Shown here: positions 47,345 through 56,228 of the stretch, in pieces
Numbering within the stretch: position 1 is the first letter of the stretch
Layout: every line of letters starts with the position of its first letter
From: CAVZZG01 sp963779685
GTDB lineage: Bacteria > Actinomycetota > Thermoleophilia > Gaiellales > F1-60-MAGs149
Length of the DNA stretch: 64,000 bases
Assembly: GCA_963779685.1 (NCBI GenBank)
Contig: CAVZZG010000003.1
Location: forward strand, 682,001-746,000
Reading direction: 5' to 3'
Translations under genes and position numbers: made by a program
The notes under the pieces: model-generated
Databases searched by the model: none
Seen by the model: only the letters and a program-made list of their open reading frames with translations
What the model was told of the DNA's origin: nothing

Positions 47345-47824
47345 TCAGCCCCCGGCGTCGTCCGCGTACCGTTGCTGGAGCCGCGCGACGTGCTCGGTGC
47401 GGAGCTCGTCGAGCTCGCGGTGCAGCTCCTGGCGACGCGCCGAGGTCTGGCGCTCGCGCTGCGTGAGGGCGCGCACGAGGCCGGCGAGCTCGGCGTCGTC
47501 CAGCGTGCCGAGCTCGGCCAGCGGCTCCAGATCGGCCGGCTCCATCTCCTCCACCTCGGCTCCCAGACGGGCCAGCTCGTCGTCGATCGGCGGCGGGCCT
47601 TCGTGGGTGAGCGCGGCGCTCAGCCGGCTGACGAGGTCCTGGAGGTCGTCGCCCGAGCTCGCCGGCGCGCCGTCGCGGCGCCCGATACGGGCGAGGATCT
47701 CGCTGCGCACCACGTCGATCCGGCCGTGCAGCATGCGTCGCTCGAAGGAGACCTGCTCCTCTTCATGCTTCGCGGTTCGGATACGGTCGCGGAGCGCCTC
47801 GTCACTAAGGCCTGCTTCGGGCAC
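47345..47824 (-). CDS. rsiG: RsiG-like c-di-GMP-binding anti-sigma factor with two motifs
   Basis: 159 residues, all-helical, from GTG. Two helices each carry the RsiG signature E-x3-S-x2-R-x3-Q-x3-D, here with His replacing Gln: Glu22/Ser26/Arg29/His33/Asp37 and Glu124/Ser128/Arg131/His135/Asp139. In Streptomyces RsiG uses these motifs to bind c-di-GMP and then sequester the sigma factor WhiG, a sigma28-family member. The spacing is exact in both helices, which is unlikely by chance. It heads an operon with garA-like, merR, apt and GNAT genes, and diguanylate cyclase genes are nearby on both sides. Confidence 0.82.
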   Translation of the reverse strand: MPEAGLSDEALRDRIRTAKHEEEQVSFERRMLHGRIDVVRSEILARIGRRDGAPASSGDDLQDLVSRLSAALTHEGPPPIDDELARLGAEVEEMEPADLEPLAELGTLDDAELAGLVRALTQRERQTSARRQELHRELDELRTEHVARLQQRYADDAGG

Positions 47825-47846
47825 GGGTCACTGGTCTCCTCGCCGA

Positions 47847-47852
47847 AGTATA
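47847..47852 (-). promoter_or_regulatory. Minus-10 element of the rsiG operon
   Basis: Minus-strand TATACT lies 22 bases before the rsiG start. No good minus-35 is seen at 17 bases, so this is a tentative vegetative promoter. Its presence suggests rsiG can be transcribed separately from pgsA. Confidence 0.4.
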
Positions 47853-47881
47853 CGCGGGAAGCGTCAACGGCTGGTTGAGGG

Positions 47882-48448
47882 TTATGGTCGGGCATTCGGC
47901 GGAGCCGGCGCGGCTCCTTCCGGGTCCGCGCCGTACCGCCGCCAGATGGTGACGATGTAGATACCGCCGGCCGCGAGGCTCAACCCGACGCCGACGTAGA
48001 GCAGGAGCTCTGGGATCAGCGTGCCGGCCGGCGTCAGCATCATCAGGAACAGCGCCGTCATGAGCACGAACGTCGCCGCCTTCCCGAGGTAGATGACGGA
48101 CACCTGGTAGCCGCGCTCGGCCGCGAACTTGAGACCCGACAGCAGGATCACGTCGCGTCCGAGGATCAGCAGGACGACGAGCAGCGGGATACGGCCGTGA
48201 TGCCAGAGGATCACGACGGCAGAGCCGATCAGCAGTCGATCCGCCAGCGGATCGGCGAGGCGTCCGAACCGGGTCGAGACGTCGTAGCGGCGGGCGAGGT
48301 ATCCGTCGAACCAGTCCGTGAGGCTCGCGACCGCGAAGATCGCCCCGGCGGCCACCGACTGCCCTTCGGGCGCGTGCCACAACAGGACGCAGAAGACCGG
48401 GATCGCGAGCAGGCGCAGGACCGTCAGGGCGTTCGGAACGAGCCGCAC
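47882..48448 (-). CDS. CDP-alcohol phosphatidyltransferase (PgsA-like)
   Basis: 188 residues. The catalytic motif DG(x2)AR(x8)G(x3)D(x3)D is present (Asp48, Gly49, Ala52, Arg53, Gly62, Asp66, Asp70). Four to five transmembrane helices surround it. It likely makes phosphatidylglycerolphosphate or a related lipid. The start GTG 48448 follows TATACA by 7 bases, suggesting leaderless translation. It lies 13 bases after the PAS-GGDEF gene and upstream of rsiG. Confidence 0.85.
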   Translation of the reverse strand: MRLVPNALTVLRLLAIPVFCVLLWHAPEGQSVAAGAIFAVASLTDWFDGYLARRYDVSTRFGRLADPLADRLLIGSAVVILWHHGRIPLLVVLLILGRDVILLSGLKFAAERGYQVSVIYLGKAATFVLMTALFLMMLTPAGTLIPELLLYVGVGLSLAAGGIYIVTIWRRYGADPEGAAPAPPNARP

Positions 48449-48461
48449 GAAGCCGTGTATA

Positions 48462-49553
48462 TCACGCCGCAGCGGCGCGGAGGGCGAGCCGTGCGGCGGC
48501 GTCGAGCAGTGCGGCGGCGTTGTCGGACAACTCGTGAAGCCCGAGGCTCTCGCGCAACTCGGCGACGATCGAGGCCGCCGTCGTGGCCGTGCCGGGCCGT
48601 TCGGCGAGAAGGTCGTCGGCGAGTTGGACACGGTCGCGGCCCTGGCGCTTGGCGAGGTACAGCCCGCGATCGGCCGCGTCCACGAGGGAGCGCGCCGTCG
48701 ACCGGCCCTCGCCGGCGCGCGCGCCGCCGACGCTCGCCGTGAGTCCGAGCAGGCCGTTGCCGACGACGAAGGGCCGGCCGCCGATCGCCTCCCGCAACGC
48801 CTCGCCGACCGCTCGCATCGCGGGGTCGTCCGGCACGCCCGGCACGAGCACCGCGAACTCCTCCCCGCCCCACCGGCACACCAGGTCGTACGGCCGCACG
48901 GCGTTGCGCAGCCTGGTCGCGGCCTCGATCAGCACGGCATCTCCGGCGAGGTGACCGAAGGAGTCGTTGACGTGCTTGAAGTGGTCGACGTCGAGCATCA
49001 TGAGCGCTGGCGTCGAGCCGTCGCGCCCGGCGCGTGCGAGCTCCACGTCGAGGGCCTCGTGGAGGTGGGCACGGTTGAAGGCGCCGGTCAGATCGTCGAT
49101 CCGCGCCCGGTGCTCGGCGTCGGCCCGCGCCTTCTCGAGGTGGGCGAGCGCCGCCCGCAGCTCCGTCTGCACCTCGATCCGGTGCGTGATGTCGAGCGCG
49201 AAGCCGTCCACGAGCAGCCGGCCGTCCGCCCGCCGGGGCCGGCCCCGCTCCCAGATCCACCGGGTGATGCCGTCGTAGCCGACCATCCGGTACTCGACGT
49301 CGCCTGGCTGACCCCCGTGGATGCGATTCATCGCGTCGCGGTAGGCGGGCATGTCGTCGGGGTGCACGCGCGCGGTCCACTCCACGTCGGTATCCGACCC
49401 CGGCGGCGCGGCACCGCCCATGAGCGCTTCGAGGCCGGGGCCGGTGAAGACCTCGCCGTAGCCGTCGACCGCGACCTCGCCCGTGAACACGTGCAGACCG
49501 ATCGCGTCGACCAGTCGGGTGAGCACGGCGGGATCGGGGGGATCGAGCGGCAC
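48462..49553 (-). CDS. PAS-GGDEF diguanylate cyclase
   Basis: 363 residues from GTG 49553. A PAS domain (about 25-130; HPDDMPAYRDAMNRI, EYRMVGYDGITRWI) precedes a short coiled coil and a GGDEF domain with WGGEEF active site. RPYD five residues earlier is an I-site. A C-terminal tail of about 55 residues is helical. No ATG is available in frame; CATAAT seven bases upstream of the GTG could be a minus-10 for a leaderless message. It is encoded just upstream of pgsA and rsiG, linking c-di-GMP synthesis to its likely sensor. Confidence 0.85.
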   Translation of the reverse strand: MPLDPPDPAVLTRLVDAIGLHVFTGEVAVDGYGEVFTGPGLEALMGGAAPPGSDTDVEWTARVHPDDMPAYRDAMNRIHGGQPGDVEYRMVGYDGITRWIWERGRPRRADGRLLVDGFALDITHRIEVQTELRAALAHLEKARADAEHRARIDDLTGAFNRAHLHEALDVELARAGRDGSTPALMMLDVDHFKHVNDSFGHLAGDAVLIEAATRLRNAVRPYDLVCRWGGEEFAVLVPGVPDDPAMRAVGEALREAIGGRPFVVGNGLLGLTASVGGARAGEGRSTARSLVDAADRGLYLAKRQGRDRVQLADDLLAERPGTATTAASIVAELRESLGLHELSDNAAALLDAAARLALRAAAA

Positions 49554-49609
49554 GAACCCGATTATGCGCTCGAAGTGCCACCTCAGGAGGGTGATATCGA
49601 GAGAATTAC

Positions 49610-50860
49610 CTAGATTTCGCGCGGTACCTCGGGGAACCGGTCGAGCCTCCGGAGCTCCGGGAACCAGCGGGCCCAGACGAGCGCCGCGATCACCGAGGCG
49701 ACGCCGCCGGCGACGACGGCGATGACCGGCGTGAAGAGCGCCGCCGCGACGCCCGACTCGAGCGCTCCGAGCTCGTTCGAGGCGCCGATGAACACCCGCT
49801 CGACCGCCCCCACCCGGCCACGAAGCTCCGGAGGCGTGAACAGCGGCCCCAGCGCCCCGCGGACGTAGACGCTCACCATGTCGGCGCCGGCGAGAAGCGC
49901 AAGCGCGACCAGCGACAGTCCGTAGCTCTGCGAGAGGCCGAACACGATCGTGAAACATCCGAACGCCGCCACCGCGCCCAGCAACACCCGGCCGACGTGC
50001 CGCCGCAGGGGGTGGATCGTCAGCCCGATGCCGACCAGAACCGCGCCGACGCCTGGCGCAGCGCGCAACATGCCGTAGCCGAATGCGCCGACATGCAGGA
50101 TGTCGGTCGCGAAGATCGGGGTCAGCGCGGTCGCGCCCCCGAGCAGCACCGCGACGAGGTCGAGCGAGACCGCGCCGAGCAGCGGGCGGGTTGCGAAGAT
50201 GAAGCGCACGCCGGCGAGCGCCGACCGCAGGGTGGGCGGTTCCTCCTCGCTCGGAGCGTGCGCCGTCCCGAGTGCCGCCGGCACGCAGAGTGCGAGCACG
50301 ACGGCAGCGAGCTCCGCGAAGACGACGGCCAGGAACGGCGGTGCATCGCCCGCCACCTGGAGCAGGCCGCCGATGACCGGGCCGAGGATCGACGCCGCCT
50401 GCCAGACGACCGAGCTGAGCGCGACCGCAGGCGGGAACGACGCCGCAGGTACCGCGGCGGCGAACAGCGGGGTCACGGTCGCATTCACGAAGGCGGCGGC
50501 GCATCCGCCGAGGCCCGCCAGCAGGTACAGCGGCCACAGCTGCTGGTCGCCGCTGGCCGCATCGACCGCGAGCGCGAGCGCCGCCGCGGCCACCCCGGCA
50601 CAGCCGAGCATCAGCAGGCGCCGGCGGTCGCCGCGATCGGCCGCATGACCGGCGGGTATCGCAAGCAGCAGCGCGGGCAGGAACTCGGCCAGGCCGACGA
50701 GGCCGAGCGCCAACGGGTCGTGGGATCTGGCGTACGCCTGCCAGCCCAGAGCGGTGGCGAGGATACCGCGCGCGACCGACGTCGCGAACTCCACGCCGAG
50801 CAGCGCCGCGATCGGCCCGTCCCGCAGGAGGCGGCGGGCGTTCGGCGGGTCGGCTGCCAT
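49610..50860 (-). CDS. MFS transporter (enterobactin-exporter-like)
   Basis: 416 residues with about 12 transmembrane helices. The loop RRRLLMLG after helix 2 and the DMVSVYVRGALGPLFTPPELRGRVGAV segment after helix 10 are typical of the MFS_3/EntS group. It probably exports small molecules; the substrate is unknown. It is divergent from icmA with only 21 bases between start codons. Confidence 0.85.
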   Translation of the reverse strand: MAADPPNARRLLRDGPIAALLGVEFATSVARGILATALGWQAYARSHDPLALGLVGLAEFLPALLLAIPAGHAADRGDRRRLLMLGCAGVAAAALALAVDAASGDQQLWPLYLLAGLGGCAAAFVNATVTPLFAAAVPAASFPPAVALSSVVWQAASILGPVIGGLLQVAGDAPPFLAVVFAELAAVVLALCVPAALGTAHAPSEEEPPTLRSALAGVRFIFATRPLLGAVSLDLVAVLLGGATALTPIFATDILHVGAFGYGMLRAAPGVGAVLVGIGLTIHPLRRHVGRVLLGAVAAFGCFTIVFGLSQSYGLSLVALALLAGADMVSVYVRGALGPLFTPPELRGRVGAVERVFIGASNELGALESGVAAALFTPVIAVVAGGVASVIAALVWARWFPELRRLDRFPEVPREI

Positions 50861-50881
50861 GCGCGCAACTAGAATAGCCCT
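50861..50881. promoter_or_regulatory. Ultra-compact bidirectional promoter with overlapping minus-10 elements
   Basis: The whole 21-bp gap between the MFS ATG and the icmA GTG contains TAGAAT (50870-50875) for the plus strand and, offset by one base, TATTCT for the minus strand. The plus-strand start site would fall on the GTG itself. Any minus-35 elements must lie inside the opposite coding sequences. Confidence 0.55.
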
Positions 50882-52474
50882 GTGGAGACGCGTGCGAACC
50901 CCGACACGCCGCCGACGACGACGATGTCGGGGCACCCGCTGGACACGGTCTACGGGCCCGGCGAGACCACCGGCGCGGCGCCGCTCCCCGGCGAGTACCC
51001 CTTCACCCGCGGCGGGCACGCCGAGATGTACCGCAGCCGGCTCTGGACGATGCGGATGTTCGCGGGGTTCGGGGCACCCGAGGACACCAATCGCAGGTTC
51101 CACGACCTGCTGGCGCACGGCCAGACCGGACTCTCCACGGCCTTCGACATGCCGGCGCTGATGGGATACGACCCCGACCACGAGCTGTCGGCCGGCGAGG
51201 TCGGGCGGGAGGGCGTATCGGCGGCATCGAGCGCCGACTTCGCGCGGCTCTACGCTGGCATCGACCTCGAGGCCGTCTCGGTCTCGATGACGATCTCCGG
51301 GCCGGCGCCCGTCGCGCTCGCGCTGTTCGTGGCAGCCGCCGAGCGCCGCGGGTTCGCGCGCGCCAACCTCTCGGGCACGCTGCAGACGGACATCCTCAAG
51401 GAGTACATCGCGCAGCGGGAGTGGATCGTCCCCGAGCGGCCGGGCATGCGCCTCGTCGGCGACCTGATTGCGTTCTGCGCGGACGAGATGCCGCGCTGGC
51501 ATCCGGTCTCGATCTCCGGCTACCACATTCGCGAGGCGGGCGCCACGGCAGCTCAGGAGCTCGCGTTCACGCTGGCGGACGGCGTCGCCTACATCGAGGA
51601 ACTGGCCGCGCGGGGCGTCGACCCGGACCGTTTCCTGCCCCGGTTCTCGTTCTTCTTCAACTGCCACTCGGATTTCTTCGAGGAGATCGCCAAGCTCCGC
51701 GCAGCCCGCCGCATGTGGGCGCGCATCACGCGCGAGCGGTTCGGCGCCCGCGATCCCCGGAGCTGGCAGCTACGGACGCACTGCCAGACCTCGGGCGTGT
51801 CGCTGACGGCCCAGCAGCCGCTCGTCAACGTGGCGCGCACCGCGATCGAGGCGCTGGCCGGCGTGCTGGGCGGGACGCAGTCGCTGCACACGAACAGCTA
51901 CGACGAGACGTTCGCGATCCCGACGCTCGAGGCCGCCACGATCGCGCTGCGCACCCAGCAGGTGATCGCGTTCGAGTCGGGCGCGGCGAGCGTGGCCGAT
52001 CCGCTCGGCGGATCCTGGTTCGTCGAGCGCCTGACGGACGAGATCGAGGCGCAGGCGACGGCCTATCTGGACGAGATCGAGCGGCGCGGCGGCATGGTCG
52101 CGGCCGTCGAGCAGGGCTACCCGCAAGCAGAGATCGCCGAGGCGGCGTACGCCTTCCAGCTCGCCATCGAACGCGGCGACCGGATCGTCGTCGGCGTCAA
52201 CGCCTTCGACCAGGGGGACGAGCCCGACATCCCGCTGCATCGTTCGGATCCCGCCGTCGAGCGCGATCAGATCGGGCACGTACGGGCACTGCGCGCTGCA
52301 CGCGACCCGGACGCGCATGCCCGGGCGATGGCCGATCTCGAGGCCGCCTGCCGCGGTAGCGAGAACGTCATGCCCCGGCTGATCGCAGCCGCCGCGGCCG
52401 ACGCGACGCTGGGCGAGATGTGCGACGTGTTCCGGGCCGTCTGGGGCGTCTACCGCGACCCCGGCGAGTTCTGA
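50882..52474 (+). CDS. icmA: Isobutyryl-CoA-mutase-type large subunit (methylmalonyl-CoA mutase family)
   Basis: 530 residues covering the TIM-barrel substrate domain only; the B12-binding subunit is not fused. At the substrate-specificity sites it has Phe60 (MRMFAGFG, Tyr in methylmalonyl-CoA mutase) and Gln178 (YIAQREW, Arg in that enzyme), the pair known for isobutyryl-CoA mutase. The B12-associated and substrate motifs SGYHIREAG and [15 protein letters not shown] are intact. It would interconvert isobutyryl-CoA and butyryl-CoA. The small subunit must be elsewhere. It is coupled to the acyl-CoA dehydrogenase by TGATG. Confidence 0.8.
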   Translation: METRANPDTPPTTTMSGHPLDTVYGPGETTGAAPLPGEYPFTRGGHAEMYRSRLWTMRMFAGFGAPEDTNRRFHDLLAHGQTGLSTAFDMPALMGYDPDHELSAGEVGREGVSAASSADFARLYAGIDLEAVSVSMTISGPAPVALALFVAAAERRGFARANLSGTLQTDILKEYIAQREWIVPERPGMRLVGDLIAFCADEMPRWHPVSISGYHIREAGATAAQELAFTLADGVAYIEELAARGVDPDRFLPRFSFFFNCHSDFFEEIAKLRAARRMWARITRERFGARDPRSWQLRTHCQTSGVSLTAQQPLVNVARTAIEALAGVLGGTQSLHTNSYDETFAIPTLEAATIALRTQQVIAFESGAASVADPLGGSWFVERLTDEIEAQATAYLDEIERRGGMVAAVEQGYPQAEIAEAAYAFQLAIERGDRIVVGVNAFDQGDEPDIPLHRSDPAVERDQIGHVRALRAARDPDAHARAMADLEAACRGSENVMPRLIAAAAADATLGEMCDVFRAVWGVYRDPGEF

Positions 52475-53622
52475 TGATCCCGGCCCTGACGGACACGCAT
52501 CGCGACCTGGCGGAGCTCGTACGCGAGTTCGCGCGGCGAGAGCTCGCGCCGCACGCCGACGAGTGGAACGCCGGCCATCACGTGCCGGTGGACGCGATCC
52601 GGCGGATGGCCGAACTCGGCCTGCTCGGCGTCATCATCGGCGAGGAGCACGGCGGCTCCGGTCTCGACTACACCGCGCTGTGCATCGTCGTCGAGGAGCT
52701 CGCGCGGGTGGACGCCGGAGTGTCCGTGGCGATCGCCGTGCACGCCGGCCTCTGCGCCGCGCCCCTGATCAGATTCGGGAACGCCGAGCAGCAGGCCGCC
52801 TTCCTACCTCGCCTCGCATCGGGCGAGCTGCTCGGGGCGTACGCGCTGACCGAGCCGGACGCGGGCTCGGACACCGCTGCCATCCGGGCCACCGCCCGGC
52901 GTGACGGCGACGGCTGGCGGATCGACGGCACCAAGACCTGGATCACGAACGGCGGCTTCGCCGACTTCTTCATCCTCTTCGCCCGCACGGGCGATGCGGG
53001 CCCGAAGGGCGTCAGCGCGTTCCTCGCCACCCGCGGACCCGGCCTGGAGTCGAACCGCGAGCTGCCGAAGATGGGGCTCCACACGTCGTCCACCGCCGAG
53101 CTGGTGCTGGACGGGCTGCGCGTCGGCGCCGGCGAGCTGCTCGGCAACGAGAACGAGGGGCTCCGGATCGCGCTGGCCACGCTCGACGGCGGACGCATCA
53201 CCATCGCCGCCCAGGCCTGCGGGATCGCCAGGGCCGCGCTCGACCTGGCCGTAGGCTACGCCCAGGAGCGCGAGGCCTTCGGCGGCCCCATCGCGCGGTT
53301 CCAGGGCGTCCAGTTCCCCATCGCCGATATCGCCGCCCGGCTCGAGGGCGCGCGGCTGCTCACCTACCGCGCCGCCGCGTTGCGCTCCGCGGGCGAGCCG
53401 CACGGCATCGAGGGCGCCATGGCCAAGCTGATCGCGAGCCGCGTCGCCGTGGACGCCGCCGACGTGGCCGTCCAGACCCTCGGCGGCTACGGCTACTCGG
53501 CCGAGTTCGCCGCCGAGCGCCTCTACCGCGACGCCAAGATCACCGAGCTCTACGAGGGCACGAGCCAGATCCAGCGCCTCGTCATCGCCCGTCACCTCCT
53601 GGGTTCCGCCGCGCGCGGCTGA
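52474..53622 (+). CDS. Short-chain acyl-CoA dehydrogenase
   Basis: 382 residues with the FAD-site motifs YALTEPDAGSD and TKTWITNGGFADFF and catalytic Glu361 in YEGTSQIQR. The coupling to icmA suggests isobutyryl- or butyryl-CoA as substrate. It overlaps the icmA stop by one base (TGATG). Confidence 0.9.
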   Translation: MIPALTDTHRDLAELVREFARRELAPHADEWNAGHHVPVDAIRRMAELGLLGVIIGEEHGGSGLDYTALCIVVEELARVDAGVSVAIAVHAGLCAAPLIRFGNAEQQAAFLPRLASGELLGAYALTEPDAGSDTAAIRATARRDGDGWRIDGTKTWITNGGFADFFILFARTGDAGPKGVSAFLATRGPGLESNRELPKMGLHTSSTAELVLDGLRVGAGELLGNENEGLRIALATLDGGRITIAAQACGIARAALDLAVGYAQEREAFGGPIARFQGVQFPIADIAARLEGARLLTYRAAALRSAGEPHGIEGAMAKLIASRVAVDAADVAVQTLGGYGYSAEFAAERLYRDAKITELYEGTSQIQRLVIARHLLGSAARG

Positions 53623-53663
53623 GCGCCTGCTCGCGACGTCTCGCGCGCCGGCGCGACGAACCC

Positions 53664-53714
53664 GTGACGGGGACGGCCCCCGCACGCGCGGTTTCCGGGG
53701 TCAGTCCCCGTCAC
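53664..53714. repeat. Palindromic intergenic element, copy 1
   Basis: Perfect 11-bp arms GTGACGGGGAC (53664-53674) and GTCCCCGTCAC (53704-53714) enclose 29 nt. It could form a stable cruciform or RNA hairpin between convergent genes and may be a dispersed REP-like element. Confidence 0.65.
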
Positions 53715-53893
53715 GAACGTGCGCCGAGCACGGCCGGAACGCGAGAAACCGTGCACTGACGCACGCCGCAGGCACCGCGACGCGCGGCGACGGCCCGTTG
53801 GTCGCCCCGGGACTCGGCGGAATGTCACGAACGATGGCAACGCAAGGTCGTCCAGTGGGGTCACTGAGGCCGGTTCGTGGCGGCGCCTGCGCC

Positions 53894-53942
53894 GTGACGG
53901 GGACTGTCCCTCGCCGGCGCCCGTGCGGGGGCTGTCCCCGTC
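53894..53942. repeat. Palindromic intergenic element, copy 2
   Basis: The left arm GTGACGGGGAC (53894-53904) is identical to copy 1. The right arm GTCCCCGTC (53934-53942) lacks the last two bases. The enclosed stretch is again 29 nt but of different sequence, which indicates that arm spacing is conserved. Confidence 0.6.
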
Positions 53943-54005
53943 CTATCCGCGTCACGCGGGCCGACGCGATTCGCACGCGCGCGCACGCCGGGCCGACGGG
54001 CGAGG

Positions 54006-54803
54006 TCACGCCGACCAGGGCAGCGGGGGCAGAGAGCCGTCGGCGGCGAGGGCCTCGAAGCGGTCGCGCAGGAGCTCGTCGACCTGGTACGGGTGCGTGA
54101 AGATCCAGAAGCGGCCGGCGTCGATGCCGGCGAGGGCGAGGGCGGCAACCTCGGCGGGCGTGCGGCCACGTTGGAGGTCGTCGTGGACGCGCTCCGATCG
54201 GTCGGCGTCGGCCGGGCGGAAGTCGCCACCCTCCTCGCGCCACTGGTCGAGGGCGTTGTGCATGAAGTCGGTCACGGTCGAGCCGGGACAGAACACGGAG
54301 GCGGTGACGGGCGACGACCGGCGCCGCAGCTCGCGGTAGAGCGTCTCCATCAGCGCCACGATGCCGAACTTCGAGACGCAGTAGGCGGCGAACTCCGGGT
54401 CTCCGGCGTTGCCGTGGAAGGACGCCGTGGCCTGGATGTGGCCCGTGCCCTGCGCCTCCAGCGCCGGCAGGAACGCCGTGACGCCGTTGATGGCACCGTG
54501 AAGGTTGACCCCGAGCACGAAGTCCCAGTCGGCCGGCGTCATGTCCTGGATCTCCCGCCGGATCGCCACGCCCGCGTTCAGGAACACGCGCTCGACCCGG
54601 CCGGTCGCGAAGGCGACGTCGCGGAGGTGGGCATTGGCCGCAGGATCGCGCACGTCGGTGACGACCGAGATCGCGGCGGGCAGCTCGCTGGGGACGAGGT
54701 CGGCGACGACCGGCGTCATGCCGGAGGCCGCGCACGCCTCGGCCAGCGCGTGGCCGATGCCGCGCGCCCCTCCCGTGATCACTGCAACCCGTCGCTCCGT
54801 CAT
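54006..54803 (-). CDS. Short-chain dehydrogenase/reductase
   Basis: 265 residues of the classical SDR family: cofactor loop TGGARGIG, NAG motif (FLNAGVAIRR), a Ser upstream of the YCVSK catalytic pair, and a Rossmann fold throughout. The substrate is unknown. It is divergent from the FAD-linked oxidase with a shared palindromic promoter. Confidence 0.88.
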   Translation of the reverse strand: MTERRVAVITGGARGIGHALAEACAASGMTPVVADLVPSELPAAISVVTDVRDPAANAHLRDVAFATGRVERVFLNAGVAIRREIQDMTPADWDFVLGVNLHGAINGVTAFLPALEAQGTGHIQATASFHGNAGDPEFAAYCVSKFGIVALMETLYRELRRRSSPVTASVFCPGSTVTDFMHNALDQWREEGGDFRPADADRSERVHDDLQRGRTPAEVAALALAGIDAGRFWIFTHPYQVDELLRDRFEALAADGSLPPLPWSA

Positions 54804-54828
54804 GACCGTGCGGTATACCATCGCCCCT
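54804..54828. promoter_or_regulatory. Symmetrical bidirectional promoter between the SDR and FAD-oxidase genes
   Basis: The palindrome GGTATACC (54812-54819) provides TATACC minus-10 elements on both strands, 8 bases from the SDR ATG and 9 bases from the GTG of the FAD-linked oxidase. Both messages would be leaderless or nearly so. It supports GTG 54829 as the start of the plus-strand gene. Confidence 0.6.
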
Positions 54829-56215
54829 GTGGCCATGCTCCCGGAAGCCCTCGCTGGCCTCGCCGACGTCTTCGGCGACCGGCTCACGTCGGCGCCGAGC
54901 GTGCTCGACCTCCACGGCCGCGACGAGTCGTCGTATCCCCCCTGCCGGCCCGACGCCGTGGCCTTCGCCCGCACGACGGCCGAGGTGTCTGCGGCGCTCG
55001 CGCTCTGCACCCGTTACCGGGTCCCGGTGGTGCCGTTCGGGGTCGGGACGTCGCTCGAGGGCCAGGTGCTGCCGGTCGCGGGCGGCCTGTCGCTCGACCT
55101 CTCCGGGATGGACCGGATCCTCGAGATCAACGGCGACGACCTCGACTGCCGCGTCGAGCCCGGCGTGCGCAAGGACCAGCTGAACGGGCGCCTGCGCGAC
55201 CACGGTTTGTTCTTCGCGATCGACCCCGGCGCCGACGCGACCATCGGGGGCATGGCGGCCACCGGCGCCTCGGGCACGATGACCGTGCGCTACGGCACGA
55301 TCCGCGAGAACGTGCTCGGCCTCGAGGTCGTGCTGGCCGACGGCAGCGTCGTGCGGACCGGTTCGCGGGCGCGCAAGTCCTCGGCCGGCTACGACCTGAC
55401 GCACCTCTTCCTGGGGTCGGAGGGGACGCTCGGCGTCATCACCGAGATCTGCGTGCGGCTGCACGGCATCCCGGAGCGGATCGCCGCCGCTCGCGTCTCG
55501 TTCCCGACCGTCCAGGCGGCCACCGACACCGCCATCGCGACGATCCAGTCCGGCATCCCGATCGCCCGCTGCGAGTTGCTCGACACCCTGATGGTGCAGG
55601 CCTCCAACGCGTTCTCACAGCTCGACGAGCCCGAGCAGCCGGCCCTGTTCTTCGAGTTCCACGGCTCGGAGGCCACGCTCCAGGAGCACGTTGCCGCCGT
55701 CGAGGCGATCGCCGTCGACAACGGTGGCAGCGCGTTTCGCTGGGCCACGCGCACCGAAGACCGCACGCGGCTCTGGGACGCGCGCCACGACGCCTACTTC
55801 GCCCAGCTCGCGCTGCGGCCCGGCTGCCGGATGGTGGCGACCGACGTCTGCGTGCCGGTCTCGCGCCTGGCCGAGTGCATCGCGGAGACGAACGCGGACA
55901 TCGCCGGCATGCCGTTCCCGATCCCGATCGTCGGCCACGTCGCCGACGGCAACTTCCACTGCGGGCTCCTGATCGATCCGGACGACGCCGGCGAACGCGC
56001 CCAGGCCAAGGCCTTCACCGCCCGCCTCACCGAACGCGCGGTCGGCATGGGCGGCACCTGCACCGGCGAGCACGGCGTCGGGCTCGGCAAGATCGCCTCG
56101 CTGCGAGGTGCAGTACCCGCCGGCGACGATCGCCCTCATGCAGACGCTGAAGCGGGCGATCGACCCGCTCGGCATCATGAACCCCGGCAAGCTGTTCGAC
56201 GTGAAGCTCCCATGA
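54829..56215 (+). CDS. FAD-linked oxidase (D-lactate/glycolate dehydrogenase type, one frameshift)
   Basis: Corrected length is about 461 residues. The PCMH-type FAD domain (VPVVPFGVGTSLEG, IDPGADATIGGMAATGASG) is followed by the C-terminal oxidase domain (GHVADGNFHCGLL, GEHGVGLGKIASL). The frame breaks near 56104; removing one C joins to the family ending MQTLKRAIDPLGIMNPGK. It likely oxidises D-lactate, glycolate or another 2-hydroxy acid. GTG 54829 is preferred over ATG 54835 because of the minus-10 nine bases upstream. Confidence 0.85.
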
Positions 56216-56228
56216 TCACGGCGCCGGT

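Larger units (their letters stand above)
53623..54005. other. 383-bp intergenic stretch with two palindromic elements
   Basis: No plausible gene lies between the acyl-CoA dehydrogenase and the SDR stop, which are convergent. It contains two copies of a GTGACGGGGAC / GTCCCCGTCAC inverted repeat (given separately) and two GTCACGAACG decamers (53710-53719, 53824-53833). No other function is seen. Confidence 0.6.

Noticed and set aside
53664..53942. CRISPR-like array
   Set aside because: Only two copies with inverted, not direct, repeat structure and no cas genes.
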